Source: Prevotella sp. (lineage in GTDB: Bacteria > Bacteroidota > Bacteroidia > Bacteroidales > Bacteroidaceae). Taken from it: DNA of 32,871 nucleotides. This document shows, in pieces, positions 24,653 through 31,628 of the stretch; within the stretch, counting starts at the first letter, position 1, and every line of letters starts with the position of its first letter. The stretch covers positions 1 to 32,871 of the forward strand of contig JAEEQH010000032.1 of assembly GCA_016285245.1 (NCBI GenBank), given 5' to 3'. A program made the position numbers and the translations under genes. The notes beneath the pieces were generated by a model. It was not told where the DNA came from. It did no database searches and worked only from the letters and a program-made list of their open reading frames with translations.

Positions 24653-25765
24653 ATGAAGAAACTACTGTTTATACTGAGCAGCATCTGTCTGCTCGTGGCC
24701 TGCGGACAGTCGGACAAGGGTTACACCATCACCGGTAAGGCCGAAGGGACACAGGACGGCGACACCGTCTACCTCTGCCAGATGGGTGGTGTGTCGATGG
24801 TCCCCGTCGACTCTGCCTACGTGAAGAACGGACAGTTCCGCTTCAAAGGCTCCGTCGAGGGCTGTACCGTCCGCTACCTCATGCCCATCCACGGCGGCAA
24901 GCCCGTCGGCATGGCCCTCGTCGTGCTGGAGAACGCGCCCATCAAGGCCGTCATCACCCTCAAGGGCAGCGAGACCACCGTCGTCAAGGGCGGTCCCAGC
25001 CAGCAGCTCTACGAGAACTACGTCGCGGGCTGGAACACCTTCTCCGAGAAGATGGACCGTCCGTGGCAGGTGGCCCACGACCAGTCGGCCGCTCCTGAGG
25101 CCCGTGAGGCTGCGCAGCGCACGCTGGACTCCCTGAACCAGGAGCTGAAAGCGTATAACAAGAGTTTCATCGTCACCCATGTGCCGTCGGCCATCAGCGA
25201 CATGATCTTCGGCGCCTGTTACGGGGACTTCAGCGACGCTGATCGCGAGGAGCTGCTGAAGCTCCTCGGCGAGAAACAGCCGCAGTACCCCGCCTACAAG
25301 GCCATCATGAAGCAACGCGAGGCCTCGAAGGCCACGGCCGTCGGCGAGAAGTATATCGACCTCGTGATGCCCGGCGTCGAGGATGGTCAGATGGTCCGCC
25401 TCAGCGACTACGTCGGTAAGTACCGTCTGGTGCTCGTCGATTTCTGGGCTTCGTGGTGCGGTCCCTGCCGTGCCGAGATGCCCAACGTGCTGCGCACATG
25501 GCTCGACTTCCAGGACGTTGGCCTCCAGGTGGTGGGCGTCTCCTTCGACAACGAACATGAGCCGTGGCACGAGGCCATCCACGAGATGAAGATGGGCTGG
25601 CCGCAGATGAGCGACCTCAAGGGCTGGGACTCCGAGGGTGCCAGACTCTACAACGTCCGTGCCATCCCCGCCAACGTGCTCATCAACAAGGATGGCATCA
25701 TCGTCGCCAGGGACCTGCGCGGCGACGAGCTCCACCAGAAGATCGAGGAGCTGCTCAGCGAGTGA
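24653..25765 (+). CDS. TlpA/ResA-like thioredoxin-domain lipoprotein with N-terminal DUF4369-like domain
   Basis: 370 residues. The lipobox LLVAC puts the acylated Cys at position 17. Residues about 22-115 resemble the DUF4369 beta domain common in Bacteroidetes (YTITGKAEGTQDGDTVYL). A helical linker runs to about 225. The C-terminal thioredoxin/AhpC fold has the redox motif WASWCGPC (C269 and C272) and the cis-Pro segment RAIPANVLIN. It is probably a periplasmic thiol-disulfide reductase or isomerase anchored in a membrane; the partner is unknown. The ATG at 24653 is used because the lipoprotein signal starts there; an upstream GTG lies inside the inverted repeat. It is followed by a terminator. 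Confidence 0.9.
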   Translation: MKKLLFILSSICLLVACGQSDKGYTITGKAEGTQDGDTVYLCQMGGVSMVPVDSAYVKNGQFRFKGSVEGCTVRYLMPIHGGKPVGMALVVLENAPIKAVITLKGSETTVVKGGPSQQLYENYVAGWNTFSEKMDRPWQVAHDQSAAPEAREAAQRTLDSLNQELKAYNKSFIVTHVPSAISDMIFGACYGDFSDADREELLKLLGEKQPQYPAYKAIMKQREASKATAVGEKYIDLVMPGVEDGQMVRLSDYVGKYRLVLVDFWASWCGPCRAEMPNVLRTWLDFQDVGLQVVGVSFDNEHEPWHEAIHEMKMGWPQMSDLKGWDSEGARLYNVRAIPANVLINKDGIIVARDLRGDELHQKIEELLSE

Positions 25766-25796
25766 CCGTTCCCCATTTCCTGATAACAAAAATGTC

Positions 25797-25828
25797 ATGT
25801 CAGTCTTGCAAAAGTGTAAGACTGACAT
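25797..25828 (+). terminator. Rho-independent terminator after the thioredoxin lipoprotein gene
   Basis: ATGTCAGTCTT and AAGACTGACAT form a perfect 11-bp stem (25797-25807 with 25818-25828), followed by TTATTTTTC. Confidence 0.88.
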
Positions 25829-25871
25829 TTATTTTTCTTGATTTGTATTAAAAAAACCTTAAACTTCAGCA

Positions 25872-25899
25872 CTTTTCTCTTTTCCCTTTCCTCTTTTCT
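25872..25899. repeat. Heptanucleotide tandem repeat (4 x 7 bp) upstream of the pckA promoter
   Basis: The units are CTTTTCT, CTTTTCC, CTTTCCT and CTTTTCT. The array ends 13 bp before the pckA -7 box and covers the -33 region. Confidence 0.65.
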
Positions 25900-25912
25900 C
25901 ACTTAAAATCAG

Positions 25913-25920
25913 TATCTTTG
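25913..25920 (+). promoter_or_regulatory. -7 promoter box of pckA
   Basis: TATCTTTG, 44 bp before the pckA ATG. There is no clear TTTG -33 element; the pyrimidine-rich tandem array lies there instead. Confidence 0.6.
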
Positions 25921-25964
25921 CAGCCAAATTAGTAAAGTACATATAGCTAAATAGTAAATTAATT

Positions 25965-27578
25965 ATGGCAAAGTTAGATTTGACACAGTACGGTATCACC
26001 GGTTCGAAGGTGATTGCCCACAATCCGTCGTATGAGTTCCTCTTTGAGGAAGAGACAAAAGCTGGTCTGACCGGTTTCGACAAGGGTCAGAACACCGAGC
26101 TGAATGCTGTTAACGTGATGACCGGTATCTACACCGGCCGCTCGCCTAAGGACAAGTACATCGTGAAGGATGCACAGAGCGAGGACAAGGTATGGTGGAC
26201 GTCTGAGGAGTACAAGAACGACAACCACCCCATGAGCGAGGAGGTCTGGAAGACCGTTAAGGAAATCGCCATCAAGGAGCTCTGCAACAAGGATCTGTAT
26301 GTCGTCGACGCTTTCTGCGGTGCCAACGAGGCTACCCGTCTGCGTGTCCGTTTCATCGTCGAGGTGGCCTGGCAGGCTCACTTCGTGAAGAATATGTTCA
26401 TCCAGCCCACCGCTGAGGAGCTGGAGTCGTTCGAGCCTAACTTCGTCATCTACAATGCTTCGAAGGCAAAGGTTGAGAACTACAAGGAGCTGGGTCTGAA
26501 CTCTGAGACCTGCGTTGCCTTCAACACTACTTCTCGCGAGCAGTGCATCATCAACACCTGGTATGGTGGTGAGATGAAGAAGGGTATGTTCTCTATGATG
26601 AACTACTACCTCCCCCTGCAGGGCATCGCTTCCATGCACTGCTCTGCCAACACCGATATGGAGGGTAAGAACACCGCTATCTTCTTCGGTCTGTCTGGTA
26701 CCGGTAAGACCACGCTGTCTACCGATCCGAAGCGTCTGCTCATCGGCGACGACGAGCACGGCTGGGACGACGAGGGCGTGTTCAACTTCGAGGGTGGTTG
26801 CTACGCTAAGGTCATCAACCTCTCTAAGGAGAACGAGCCTGACATCTATGGTGCCATCAAGCGCGACGCCCTCCTCGAGAACGTCACCGTTGACGAGGCT
26901 GGCAAGATCGACTTCGCCGACAAGAGCGTGACCGAGAACACCCGCGTCAGCTATCCCATCAACCACATCGAGAAGATTGCCCAGAAGGTCAACGGCAAGA
27001 GCGCTGGTCCCGAGGCTAAGAACGTTATCTTCCTCAGCGCCGACGCTTTCGGCGTGCTGCCTCCTGTCAGCATCCTGACTCCGGAGCAGACCAAGTACTA
27101 CTTCCTCTCTGGCTTCACCGCTAAGCTGGCTGGTACCGAGCGCGGCATCACCGAGCCCACGCCGACCTTCAGCGCTTGCTTCGGTCAGGCCTTCCTCGAG
27201 CTGCACCCCACCAAGTACGCTGAGGAGCTCGTGAAGAAGATGGAGAAGAGCGGTGCTAAGGCTTACCTCGTGAACACTGGTTGGAACGGTACCGGCAAGC
27301 GTATCTCTATCCCCGATACACGTGGTATCATCGACGCTATCCTCGATGGTGCTATCCTGAAGGCTGAGACCAAGAAGATTCCTTACTTCGACTTCGAGGT
27401 TCCCACGGCTCTGCCCAACGTGAATCCCGCTATCCTCGATCCTCGCGACACTTATGCTGACGCTGCTGAGTGGAACAAGAAGGCCGAGGATCTGGCTGCC
27501 CGCTTCATCAAGAACTTCAAGAAGTACGAGGGCAACGAGGCCGGTAAGGCTCTGGTCGCTGCAGGTCCGAAATTGTAA
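25965..27578 (+). CDS. pckA: Phosphoenolpyruvate carboxykinase (ATP)
   Basis: 537 residues, normal for the ATP-dependent family. It interconverts oxaloacetate plus ATP with PEP plus CO2 and ADP; in succinate-forming Bacteroidales it mainly runs toward oxaloacetate, fixing CO2. The P-loop is GLSGTGKTT (242-250) and the kinase-2/metal segment is [11 protein letters not shown] (261-271). The substrate-binding RSPKDK (59-64) and the C-terminal nucleotide-binding [11 protein letters not shown] are intact. It has its own promoter and a terminator downstream. A 28-bp near copy of its last codons and stop lies just beyond the gene (27608-27635). Confidence 0.97.
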   Translation: MAKLDLTQYGITGSKVIAHNPSYEFLFEEETKAGLTGFDKGQNTELNAVNVMTGIYTGRSPKDKYIVKDAQSEDKVWWTSEEYKNDNHPMSEEVWKTVKEIAIKELCNKDLYVVDAFCGANEATRLRVRFIVEVAWQAHFVKNMFIQPTAEELESFEPNFVIYNASKAKVENYKELGLNSETCVAFNTTSREQCIINTWYGGEMKKGMFSMMNYYLPLQGIASMHCSANTDMEGKNTAIFFGLSGTGKTTLSTDPKRLLIGDDEHGWDDEGVFNFEGGCYAKVINLSKENEPDIYGAIKRDALLENVTVDEAGKIDFADKSVTENTRVSYPINHIEKIAQKVNGKSAGPEAKNVIFLSADAFGVLPPVSILTPEQTKYYFLSGFTAKLAGTERGITEPTPTFSACFGQAFLELHPTKYAEELVKKMEKSGAKAYLVNTGWNGTGKRISIPDTRGIIDAILDGAILKAETKKIPYFDFEVPTALPNVNPAILDPRDTYADAAEWNKKAEDLAARFIKNFKKYEGNEAGKALVAAGPKL

Positions 27579-27635
27579 TTAGGACCGAAAGCAACGAGCA
27601 TCCCCGATGGTCGCTGCAGGTCCGAAGCTGTAATT
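27553..27635 (+). repeat. Duplicated 3' end of pckA
   Basis: 27553-27580, covering the last codons and stop of pckA, reappears at 27608-27635 with 2 mismatches in 28 bp, offset by 55 bp. The second copy still reads VAAGPKL-stop but has no start or body. Confidence 0.85.
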
Positions 27636-27655
27636 TCTTTTATTATTATACGGAG

Positions 27656-27684
27656 AAAGCCGGAAGTGTTGTGCTTCCGGCTTT
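27656..27684. terminator. Bidirectional terminator between pckA and the convergent glycosyltransferase gene
   Basis: AAAGCCGGAAG (27656-27666) pairs with CTTCCGGCTTT (27674-27684) around a 7-nt loop. The plus strand continues TTCTTTT. The minus-strand arm ends in TTTCTCC, a weaker T-run that can serve the opposing gene. Confidence 0.88.
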
Positions 27685-27727
27685 TTCTTTTGTGACATTT
27701 CTTACGATGAAACGAGAAATGCGTTTC

Positions 27728-28714
27728 CTACCTGTTCGGCGCGAGGGCATTGACGAGGCGGCAGAGGGCCTTCATGCCGATGATGTTCAGGCAGGCGGCC
27801 TTCGCACACATCACCGGCGTCTCCATGCGCCACCAGCGGCTGACGTGCCTCGTCTCCAGCCGTGGCGGGCGGTGCGTCAGCTTGTACGTCTGCAGCTGGA
27901 TGTTCACGACGGTCATGTAGTACACCTGCTCCGCGACGCTTTCCATGCCCATGCGGCCGACGACCTGCAGGTGGGCGTCGAGCAGCTGCTCCCACTCCCT
28001 GCCGCCGGCGGTCATCGTGATGCCGTCGGGGTTCACGCAGTAGTGGTACATCCCGATGTCCGTCACCGCCACCGTCCGTGCCCGCTCCAGCAGCGCCGGC
28101 AGCGTGGCGATGTCCTCGAAGGCCCGTCCCACGGGGAAGCGGACGTCGCCGCGCTCGGCTATGCCGCTTTCTTGCGCTCCGTGGGTGCTCAGGCGCTTCG
28201 CGGAGGTCTCTGCAAAGAAGAGCGTCCGGCGGAACACCTTGTTACACGCGTAGGTGTGGTTGTACGCCTGCTCTGCCAGCCAGTAGCGCTTTCTGTCGGT
28301 GTATGCCTGCGGTCGGAACGTCGTCACCGACTGGTCATCGCCGCCACGGTCCATGCATATCGGATACTCCACGATGTCGTAGTCCGCGTGCTCCGCCAGC
28401 AGCGCCATCAGCGGTGCCAGCGTGTCCGGCGACAGGAAGTCGTCGGAGTCGACGAACGTCACGTAGTCCTTCGTCGCCGCTGCGATGCCGGCGTTACGGG
28501 CGTCGCTCAGTCCGCCGTTCTCCTTGTGTATCACGGTGATACAGTCGTAGCGGCGGGCCCAGTCGTCGCACATCGCCGGACAGCCGTCGGGCGAGCCGTC
28601 GTCGACGAGGATCACCTCGCAGTCGGCCACCTTCTGGTCCACAATGCTCTGTACACATCGCGCCAGCGTCCTCTCCACCCGGTATACGGGCACCACTATA
28701 CTCAGACCTGTCAT
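27728..28714 (-). CDS. GT2-family glycosyltransferase with an in-frame repeat insertion
   Basis: 328 residues from the ATG at 28714. A canonical GT-A domain: LSIVVPVYRVE (4-14), ILVDDGSPDG (35-44), KENGGLSDARNAGI (64-77) and the DxD metal site DSDD (89-92). The family FPVGRAFEDIATLP segment lies at 193-206. Between the KVFRRTLF motif (159-166) and that segment lies an extra stretch, AETSAKRLSTHGAQESG and following residues (about 168-190). It is encoded by a 68-bp sequence nearly identical to an intergenic element at 29583-29649. The longer frame up to 28813 has no good start and is rejected. Cytoplasmic sugar transfer to a surface glycan is likely; the substrate is unknown. Confidence 0.87.
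   Translation of the reverse strand: MTGLSIVVPVYRVERTLARCVQSIVDQKVADCEVILVDDGSPDGCPAMCDDWARRYDCITVIHKENGGLSDARNAGIAAATKDYVTFVDSDDFLSPDTLAPLMALLAEHADYDIVEYPICMDRGGDDQSVTTFRPQAYTDRKRYWLAEQAYNHTYACNKVFRRTLFFAETSAKRLSTHGAQESGIAERGDVRFPVGRAFEDIATLPALLERARTVAVTDIGMYHYCVNPDGITMTAGGREWEQLLDAHLQVVGRMGMESVAEQVYYMTVVNIQLQTYKLTHRPPRLETRHVSRWWRMETPVMCAKAACLNIIGMKALCRLVNALAPNR
28150..28217 (-). repeat. Coding copy of a 67-68 bp interspersed repeat
   Basis: The reverse complement of this segment matches plus-strand 29583-29649 at 64 of 68 aligned positions (three substitutions and one 1-bp gap). It encodes residues about 166-189 of the GT2 protein. Confidence 0.9.
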
Positions 28715-28802
28715 TACCTTAATAACGCTGCACGCCCACGGATATTGTCGAGGATTTCTTCTAAAATTTTGAAAAAAAGTGGAGAATAACAAAATAAAGT
28801 TG

Positions 28803-28810
28803 TATCTTTG
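28803..28810 (+). promoter_or_regulatory. -7 promoter box of the AraC-type gene
   Basis: TATCTTTG, 79 bp before the ATG at 28890. A small hairpin (GTGTTTT with AAAACAC, 28822-28828 with 28836-28842) follows in the leader. No -33 element is clear. Confidence 0.5.
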
Positions 28811-28889
28811 CACGCAGAAGCGTGTTTTTTGTTAGAAAACACACGTTTCCCGAGCGAAGGAAAAAAAAATTAGCTATTATCAACGCGGT

Positions 28890-29426
28890 ATGCAACACAT
28901 ACTTTACATCCTTCTGCTGCTGATAGGCGTCACGGTTCTGGCCTTCGTCTATATCTGCAAGCACCACATCGCCAGTCGCAAGAACCGCGTGCTGGCGCTG
29001 CAGCTTGCCGAGGCACTGAAGCACAAGCAGACCCGCCCAACCAGCGATGAGGATGGCTTCATTCAAGGCGACTTTTCTGAGGAAGAGCAGCTGTTCCAGC
29101 GCATCAACGACGTCATCGTGCGCGAGCAGCTATACCTCGACCCCGCGTTCGGGCGCCAGGCCATCATCGAACGCTTCCAGCTGCCGAAGGACCGCGTCAG
29201 CGCCGCCTTCTCACATAGCGGGCACAACAGCATCTCGAACTACGTCCAGCAGCAGCGCCTGGAGCATGCCGCCATGCTGCTCATCAAGCAGCCCGAGCTG
29301 AGCATCGTGCAGGTAGCCTCCGACAGCGGCTTCACCCGCCACAACTACTTCAGCCTCTGCTTCCGCCGCTACTTCGGCATGTCGCCCACCGTGTTCCGCG
29401 AGAACGCCCTCCGGCTCAAGGAGTAA
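28890..29426 (+). CDS. Short membrane-anchored AraC-type DNA-binding protein
   Basis: 178 residues. One transmembrane helix covers about 4-22 (ILYILLLLIGVTVLAFVYI). A short linker of about 45 residues follows, then an AraC/XylS-type double helix-turn-helix domain at about 72-172 (AIIERFQLPKDRVSAAF, then VASDSGFTRHNYFSLCFRR and FGMSPTVFREN). This C-terminal half resembles that of Bacteroidetes membrane regulators, which normally carry large TPR or two-component sensor regions in front; here there is no sensor. It could be a minimal membrane-tethered regulator or a relic of a larger one. Its targets are unknown; the 59-residue membrane protein and secreted proteins downstream are candidates by position. 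Confidence 0.75.
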   Translation: MQHILYILLLLIGVTVLAFVYICKHHIASRKNRVLALQLAEALKHKQTRPTSDEDGFIQGDFSEEEQLFQRINDVIVREQLYLDPAFGRQAIIERFQLPKDRVSAAFSHSGHNSISNYVQQQRLEHAAMLLIKQPELSIVQVASDSGFTRHNYFSLCFRRYFGMSPTVFRENALRLKE

Positions 29427-29440
29427 GCACAAACCGCTTG

Positions 29441-29468
29441 TCTTAAGAAACGAATTCGTTTTTTAAGA
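29441..29468. repeat. 28-bp near-perfect palindrome after the AraC-type gene
   Basis: It is centred on the GAATTC at 29452-29457; the core AAACGAATTCGTTT (29448-29461) is perfect and only one outer pair is a G-T mismatch. It may act as a terminator or protein site, but there is almost no loop. It shares the AAACGAATT word with the repeats to its right. Confidence 0.65.
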
Positions 29469-29516
29469 AACTAAGAGAATGTGATATTTAAGAAACGAAT
29501 TTGAATAATTAAAACG

Positions 29517-29691
29517 AATTTTATCCACGAATTTTTCTTAATTATATTTTCATCATCGCAGAATATAATAATTAGTATAATTCTTTGCAAGACCTCCGCG
29601 AAGCGCCTGAGCACCTATGGAGCGCAAGAAAGCGGCAAAGCCGAGCGCGTTTCTAGAGAAATATTAATTAGAAAAATTCGTGGACAAAATT
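29517..29691. mobile_element. MITE-like element with 33-bp inverted ends carrying the 67-bp interspersed repeat
   Basis: 29517-29549 and the reverse complement of 29659-29691 agree at 29 of 33 positions and share TCCACGAATTTTTCT. Between them lies the 67-bp sequence (29583-29649) that also occurs inside the GT2 gene. No transposase is encoded and no target-site duplication is obvious. It resembles a miniature inverted-repeat element or a composite repeat. The spacer from 29427 to 30050 contains no credible protein gene, only this and the arrays that follow. Confidence 0.55.
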
Positions 29692-29703
29692 AGGATCAAT
29701 TAG

Positions 29704-29777
29704 GATAATTCGTTTCTAAGAAAAAACAGATAATTCGTTTCTAAGAAAAAACAGATAATTCGTTTCTAGAAAAAAGC
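29704..29777. repeat. 25-bp tandem repeat (2 exact + 1 degenerate copies)
   Basis: Exact copies lie at 29704-29728 and 29729-29753, each containing ATTCGTTTCTAAGAAA; a partial third copy starts at 29754 with TTCTAGAAA. The words TTTCTAAGAAA and TTTCTAGAAA are themselves short palindromes. Confidence 0.85.
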
Positions 29778-29871
29778 AAGCCTTTCGTTTCAGAAAAACC
29801 ATCCATTTGTTTCAAAAAATAACGTTTGTTTCCCAAAAATCAGGGGCGTTTCCCAAAAATTGTGAGTTTCT

Positions 29872-29934
29872 TGAGGTTGAATTTCCGTTAATGGAGGTTG
29901 AATTTCCGTTAATGGAGGTTGAATTTCCGTTAAT
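29872..29934. repeat. 21-bp tandem repeat (3 copies)
   Basis: Three head-to-tail 21-bp units, GGTTGAATTTCCGTTAAT being the invariant part, with a single difference at the start of the first unit. A chance open frame over it (EVEFPLM repeated) is not protein-like in context. Confidence 0.9.
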
Positions 29935-29939
29935 AGGAC

Positions 29940-29977
29940 TGATAAAATTGTCCGATATATATGATAAAATTGTCCGA
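29940..29977. promoter_or_regulatory. Two 16-bp direct repeats just upstream of a promoter
   Basis: TGATAAAATTGTCCGA occurs at 29940-29955 and 29962-29977. The 22-bp period is about two helical turns. The second copy ends 3 bp before the -33 element at 29981, a typical arrangement for a dimeric activator site. Confidence 0.6.
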
Positions 29978-29980
29978 GCT

Positions 29981-30012
29981 ATTGCAAATACCATTTTTTT
30001 CCCCTATCTTTG
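29981..30012 (+). promoter_or_regulatory. Promoter of the small membrane protein and secreted-protein unit
   Basis: ATTG at 29981-29984 and TATCTTTG at 30005-30012 are 20 bp apart. The ATG of the 59-residue gene follows 38 bp downstream. Confidence 0.7.
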
Positions 30013-30050
30013 CCGTCAAATAACGAACAAAAAAAAAGGACTATTAGCTT

Positions 30051-30230
30051 ATGACAACATCAATTATCATTCTGCTCTCCGTCGCCGTCTTGGTGCTCGT
30101 GGTGCTCTTGGCGGTAGTTTTGTGGCGCTACATCAGTCAGGGCGATGAGATCAAGACGAAGAACGACGTCATTGTTCGCGAGGTTCGCCATAACCTGGAG
30201 CTGCGCCAGCGTGCCGCCGCACGGTTATAA
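30051..30230 (+). CDS. Small single-pass membrane protein, 59 residues
   Basis: ATG at 30051 to TAA at 30228. The N-terminus is one strongly hydrophobic helix (residues about 4-25, containing ILLSVAVLVLVVLLAVVL). A charged C-terminal tail follows (QGDEIKTKNDVIVREVRHNLELRQ). A well-formed promoter lies directly upstream, and codon use (GTC, CTC, CTG and CGC rich) matches neighbouring genes, unlike the AT-rich spacer before it. It lies 51 bp upstream of the first secreted protein gene with no terminator between, so they are probably co-transcribed. I do not recognise a family and the function is unknown. Confidence 0.65.
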   Translation: MTTSIIILLSVAVLVLVVLLAVVLWRYISQGDEIKTKNDVIVREVRHNLELRQRAAARL

Positions 30231-30281
30231 GCAAATTATAAATTCACATTATATATTATTAATAACAAAATCAAAACAAGT

Positions 30282-31580
30282 ATGAAAAGATTTCGACTAT
30301 TAACTCTGCTCGGGCTGCTGATAACGGCAGTGACGGGCGCGTGGGCCGATGATGAAACGGTCTTTGAACTTAACGGAGCGACGGCAACCGTCGGCACGTT
30401 GACATTGGGTACAAGCTCAGTGGAGGCCGATATTGTCAAGATCCACAACAACGTAGATGATATTAATGGCATCAAGATGAGTAGCAATTACAGTTATGCC
30501 GATGGTAAGTATTTCAAAATCCAACCGGCAGAGGGCTCATTCAAGAAGGGCGACAAGCTCTCCATTGCCGTTTGCTTTAACAACTCCGACGACTCGAAGA
30601 GTGCGAAGGCAGCCATCTATGCCGCCGACCATGAGACGTTGCTCTACACTACCGCCGAGGGCATCAATGGTCGCACAAATTTGACCGATAACCCTGCGGT
30701 AGAGGAGTATGTGCTGACGCAGGATGCTACCGAACTGTATATCGGTCGTAATGGCAACACCGCCACTTTCGTTACCACACTCAAGGTGGTGCGTTCCACC
30801 ATTTCTTGGACCGACATCATCGTCAATGGTGACATGGAAGGCACCGACCTCCAGTGCTTCTTCGTCAAGGAGAATGCCTTAGGAAGCGGAAACATTTATT
30901 ACGCCAAGATCAGAGACGGCATTGGCGTGGATGACTCCAGGGCCATCGCAGTACTGTCGACAGGTAATGAAGTGGACACCTGGGATACCCAGTTCTTTGT
31001 CCGCCTGCCCTACGAGCTGCCTGCCGGCACGCCGTACAAGGTGTCGTTCGACTACAAGGCCGACAATGCAGGTGAGTGCGACCTCCAGTGCCAGAACGAG
31101 CCCAGCGAGTACATTTGGCATACTATAGGTATTCCAAATTCTACTATCACCTTTGGTAATGACTGGACTCCTTTCAACTCAGGCGAGATGACAGTGCCTG
31201 AACAATGCGACGGCTTGAAGACGACTCAGCAAGGTGGCAATTGGCTGAACAACTTCCAGACCATCTCCTTCAGCCTGGCCAAAAACGAAACAGCTACGCG
31301 TTACATCATCGACAACGTCAAGGTCGAGATTCCGGCCAGCGTGCTGTCCGGACTGACCCAGAGTCCTATTACGAAGGAAATAGCTCAGTACCCCACCTTC
31401 ACCCTCACCCTCAGCCCCGCTCCTGTCACTAAGGCTACCGTCACCATCGACGACCAGGCCGCTACTCCCGACGAGAATGGCAAGATTGCTGACGTGGAGG
31501 CCAACTCCTCCGTGAAGCTCACCGCCAACGACGGCTATATGTTCAAGAAGGTCAAGGTGAAGAAGACACCGAAGGAGTAA
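30282..31580 (+). CDS. Secreted protein with carbohydrate-binding-like domain and shared C-terminal module
   Basis: 432 residues. The signal peptide ends near residue 22 (AVTGAWA). Residues about 27-172 form a beta-rich region without a family I recognise. Residues about 175-350 (DIIVNGDMEG, then PYKVSFDYKADNAGECDLQC and RYIIDNVKVE) resemble CBM4/9-like jelly-roll modules, which bind glycans. The last 60 or so residues (PAPVTKATVTIDDQAA to VKLTANDGYMFKKVKVKK) align with the end of the next protein. No catalytic motif is seen. It is probably exported and possibly surface-attached; its ligand is unknown. Confidence 0.7.
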   Translation: MKRFRLLTLLGLLITAVTGAWADDETVFELNGATATVGTLTLGTSSVEADIVKIHNNVDDINGIKMSSNYSYADGKYFKIQPAEGSFKKGDKLSIAVCFNNSDDSKSAKAAIYAADHETLLYTTAEGINGRTNLTDNPAVEEYVLTQDATELYIGRNGNTATFVTTLKVVRSTISWTDIIVNGDMEGTDLQCFFVKENALGSGNIYYAKIRDGIGVDDSRAIAVLSTGNEVDTWDTQFFVRLPYELPAGTPYKVSFDYKADNAGECDLQCQNEPSEYIWHTIGIPNSTITFGNDWTPFNSGEMTVPEQCDGLKTTQQGGNWLNNFQTISFSLAKNETATRYIIDNVKVEIPASVLSGLTQSPITKEIAQYPTFTLTLSPAPVTKATVTIDDQAATPDENGKIADVEANSSVKLTANDGYMFKKVKVKKTPKE

Positions 31581-31628
31581 CCTCCTCGCGCGCATGTATA
31601 TTATATAATGTATAAACAAGATAAAGAT

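Noticed and set aside
24662..25828. A 388-codon minus-strand frame opposite the thioredoxin lipoprotein gene
   Set aside because: It is a shadow of a GC-rich gene with a lipobox and CxxC motif on the plus strand, and its upstream part overlaps the terminator.
25974..27206. A 410-codon minus-strand frame opposite pckA
   Set aside because: It is the mirror of the strongly biased pckA codons and is rich in Val, Leu, Asp and Gly without domain structure; pckA is certain on the other strand.
27671..28789. A 372-codon plus-strand frame opposite the GT2 gene
   Set aside because: It is Arg/His/Val-rich without motifs; the minus strand carries an unmistakable GT2 domain.
29872..29934. The 21-bp repeats as a CRISPR array
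   Set aside because: The units are contiguous with no spacers, and no cas genes are in the window.
29807..30148. A 113-codon plus-strand frame across the 21-bp repeats and into the small membrane gene
   Set aside because: It reads through tandem repeats (EVEFPLM three times) and promoter elements and overlaps the well-formed 59-residue gene in another frame, so it is not a plausible protein.
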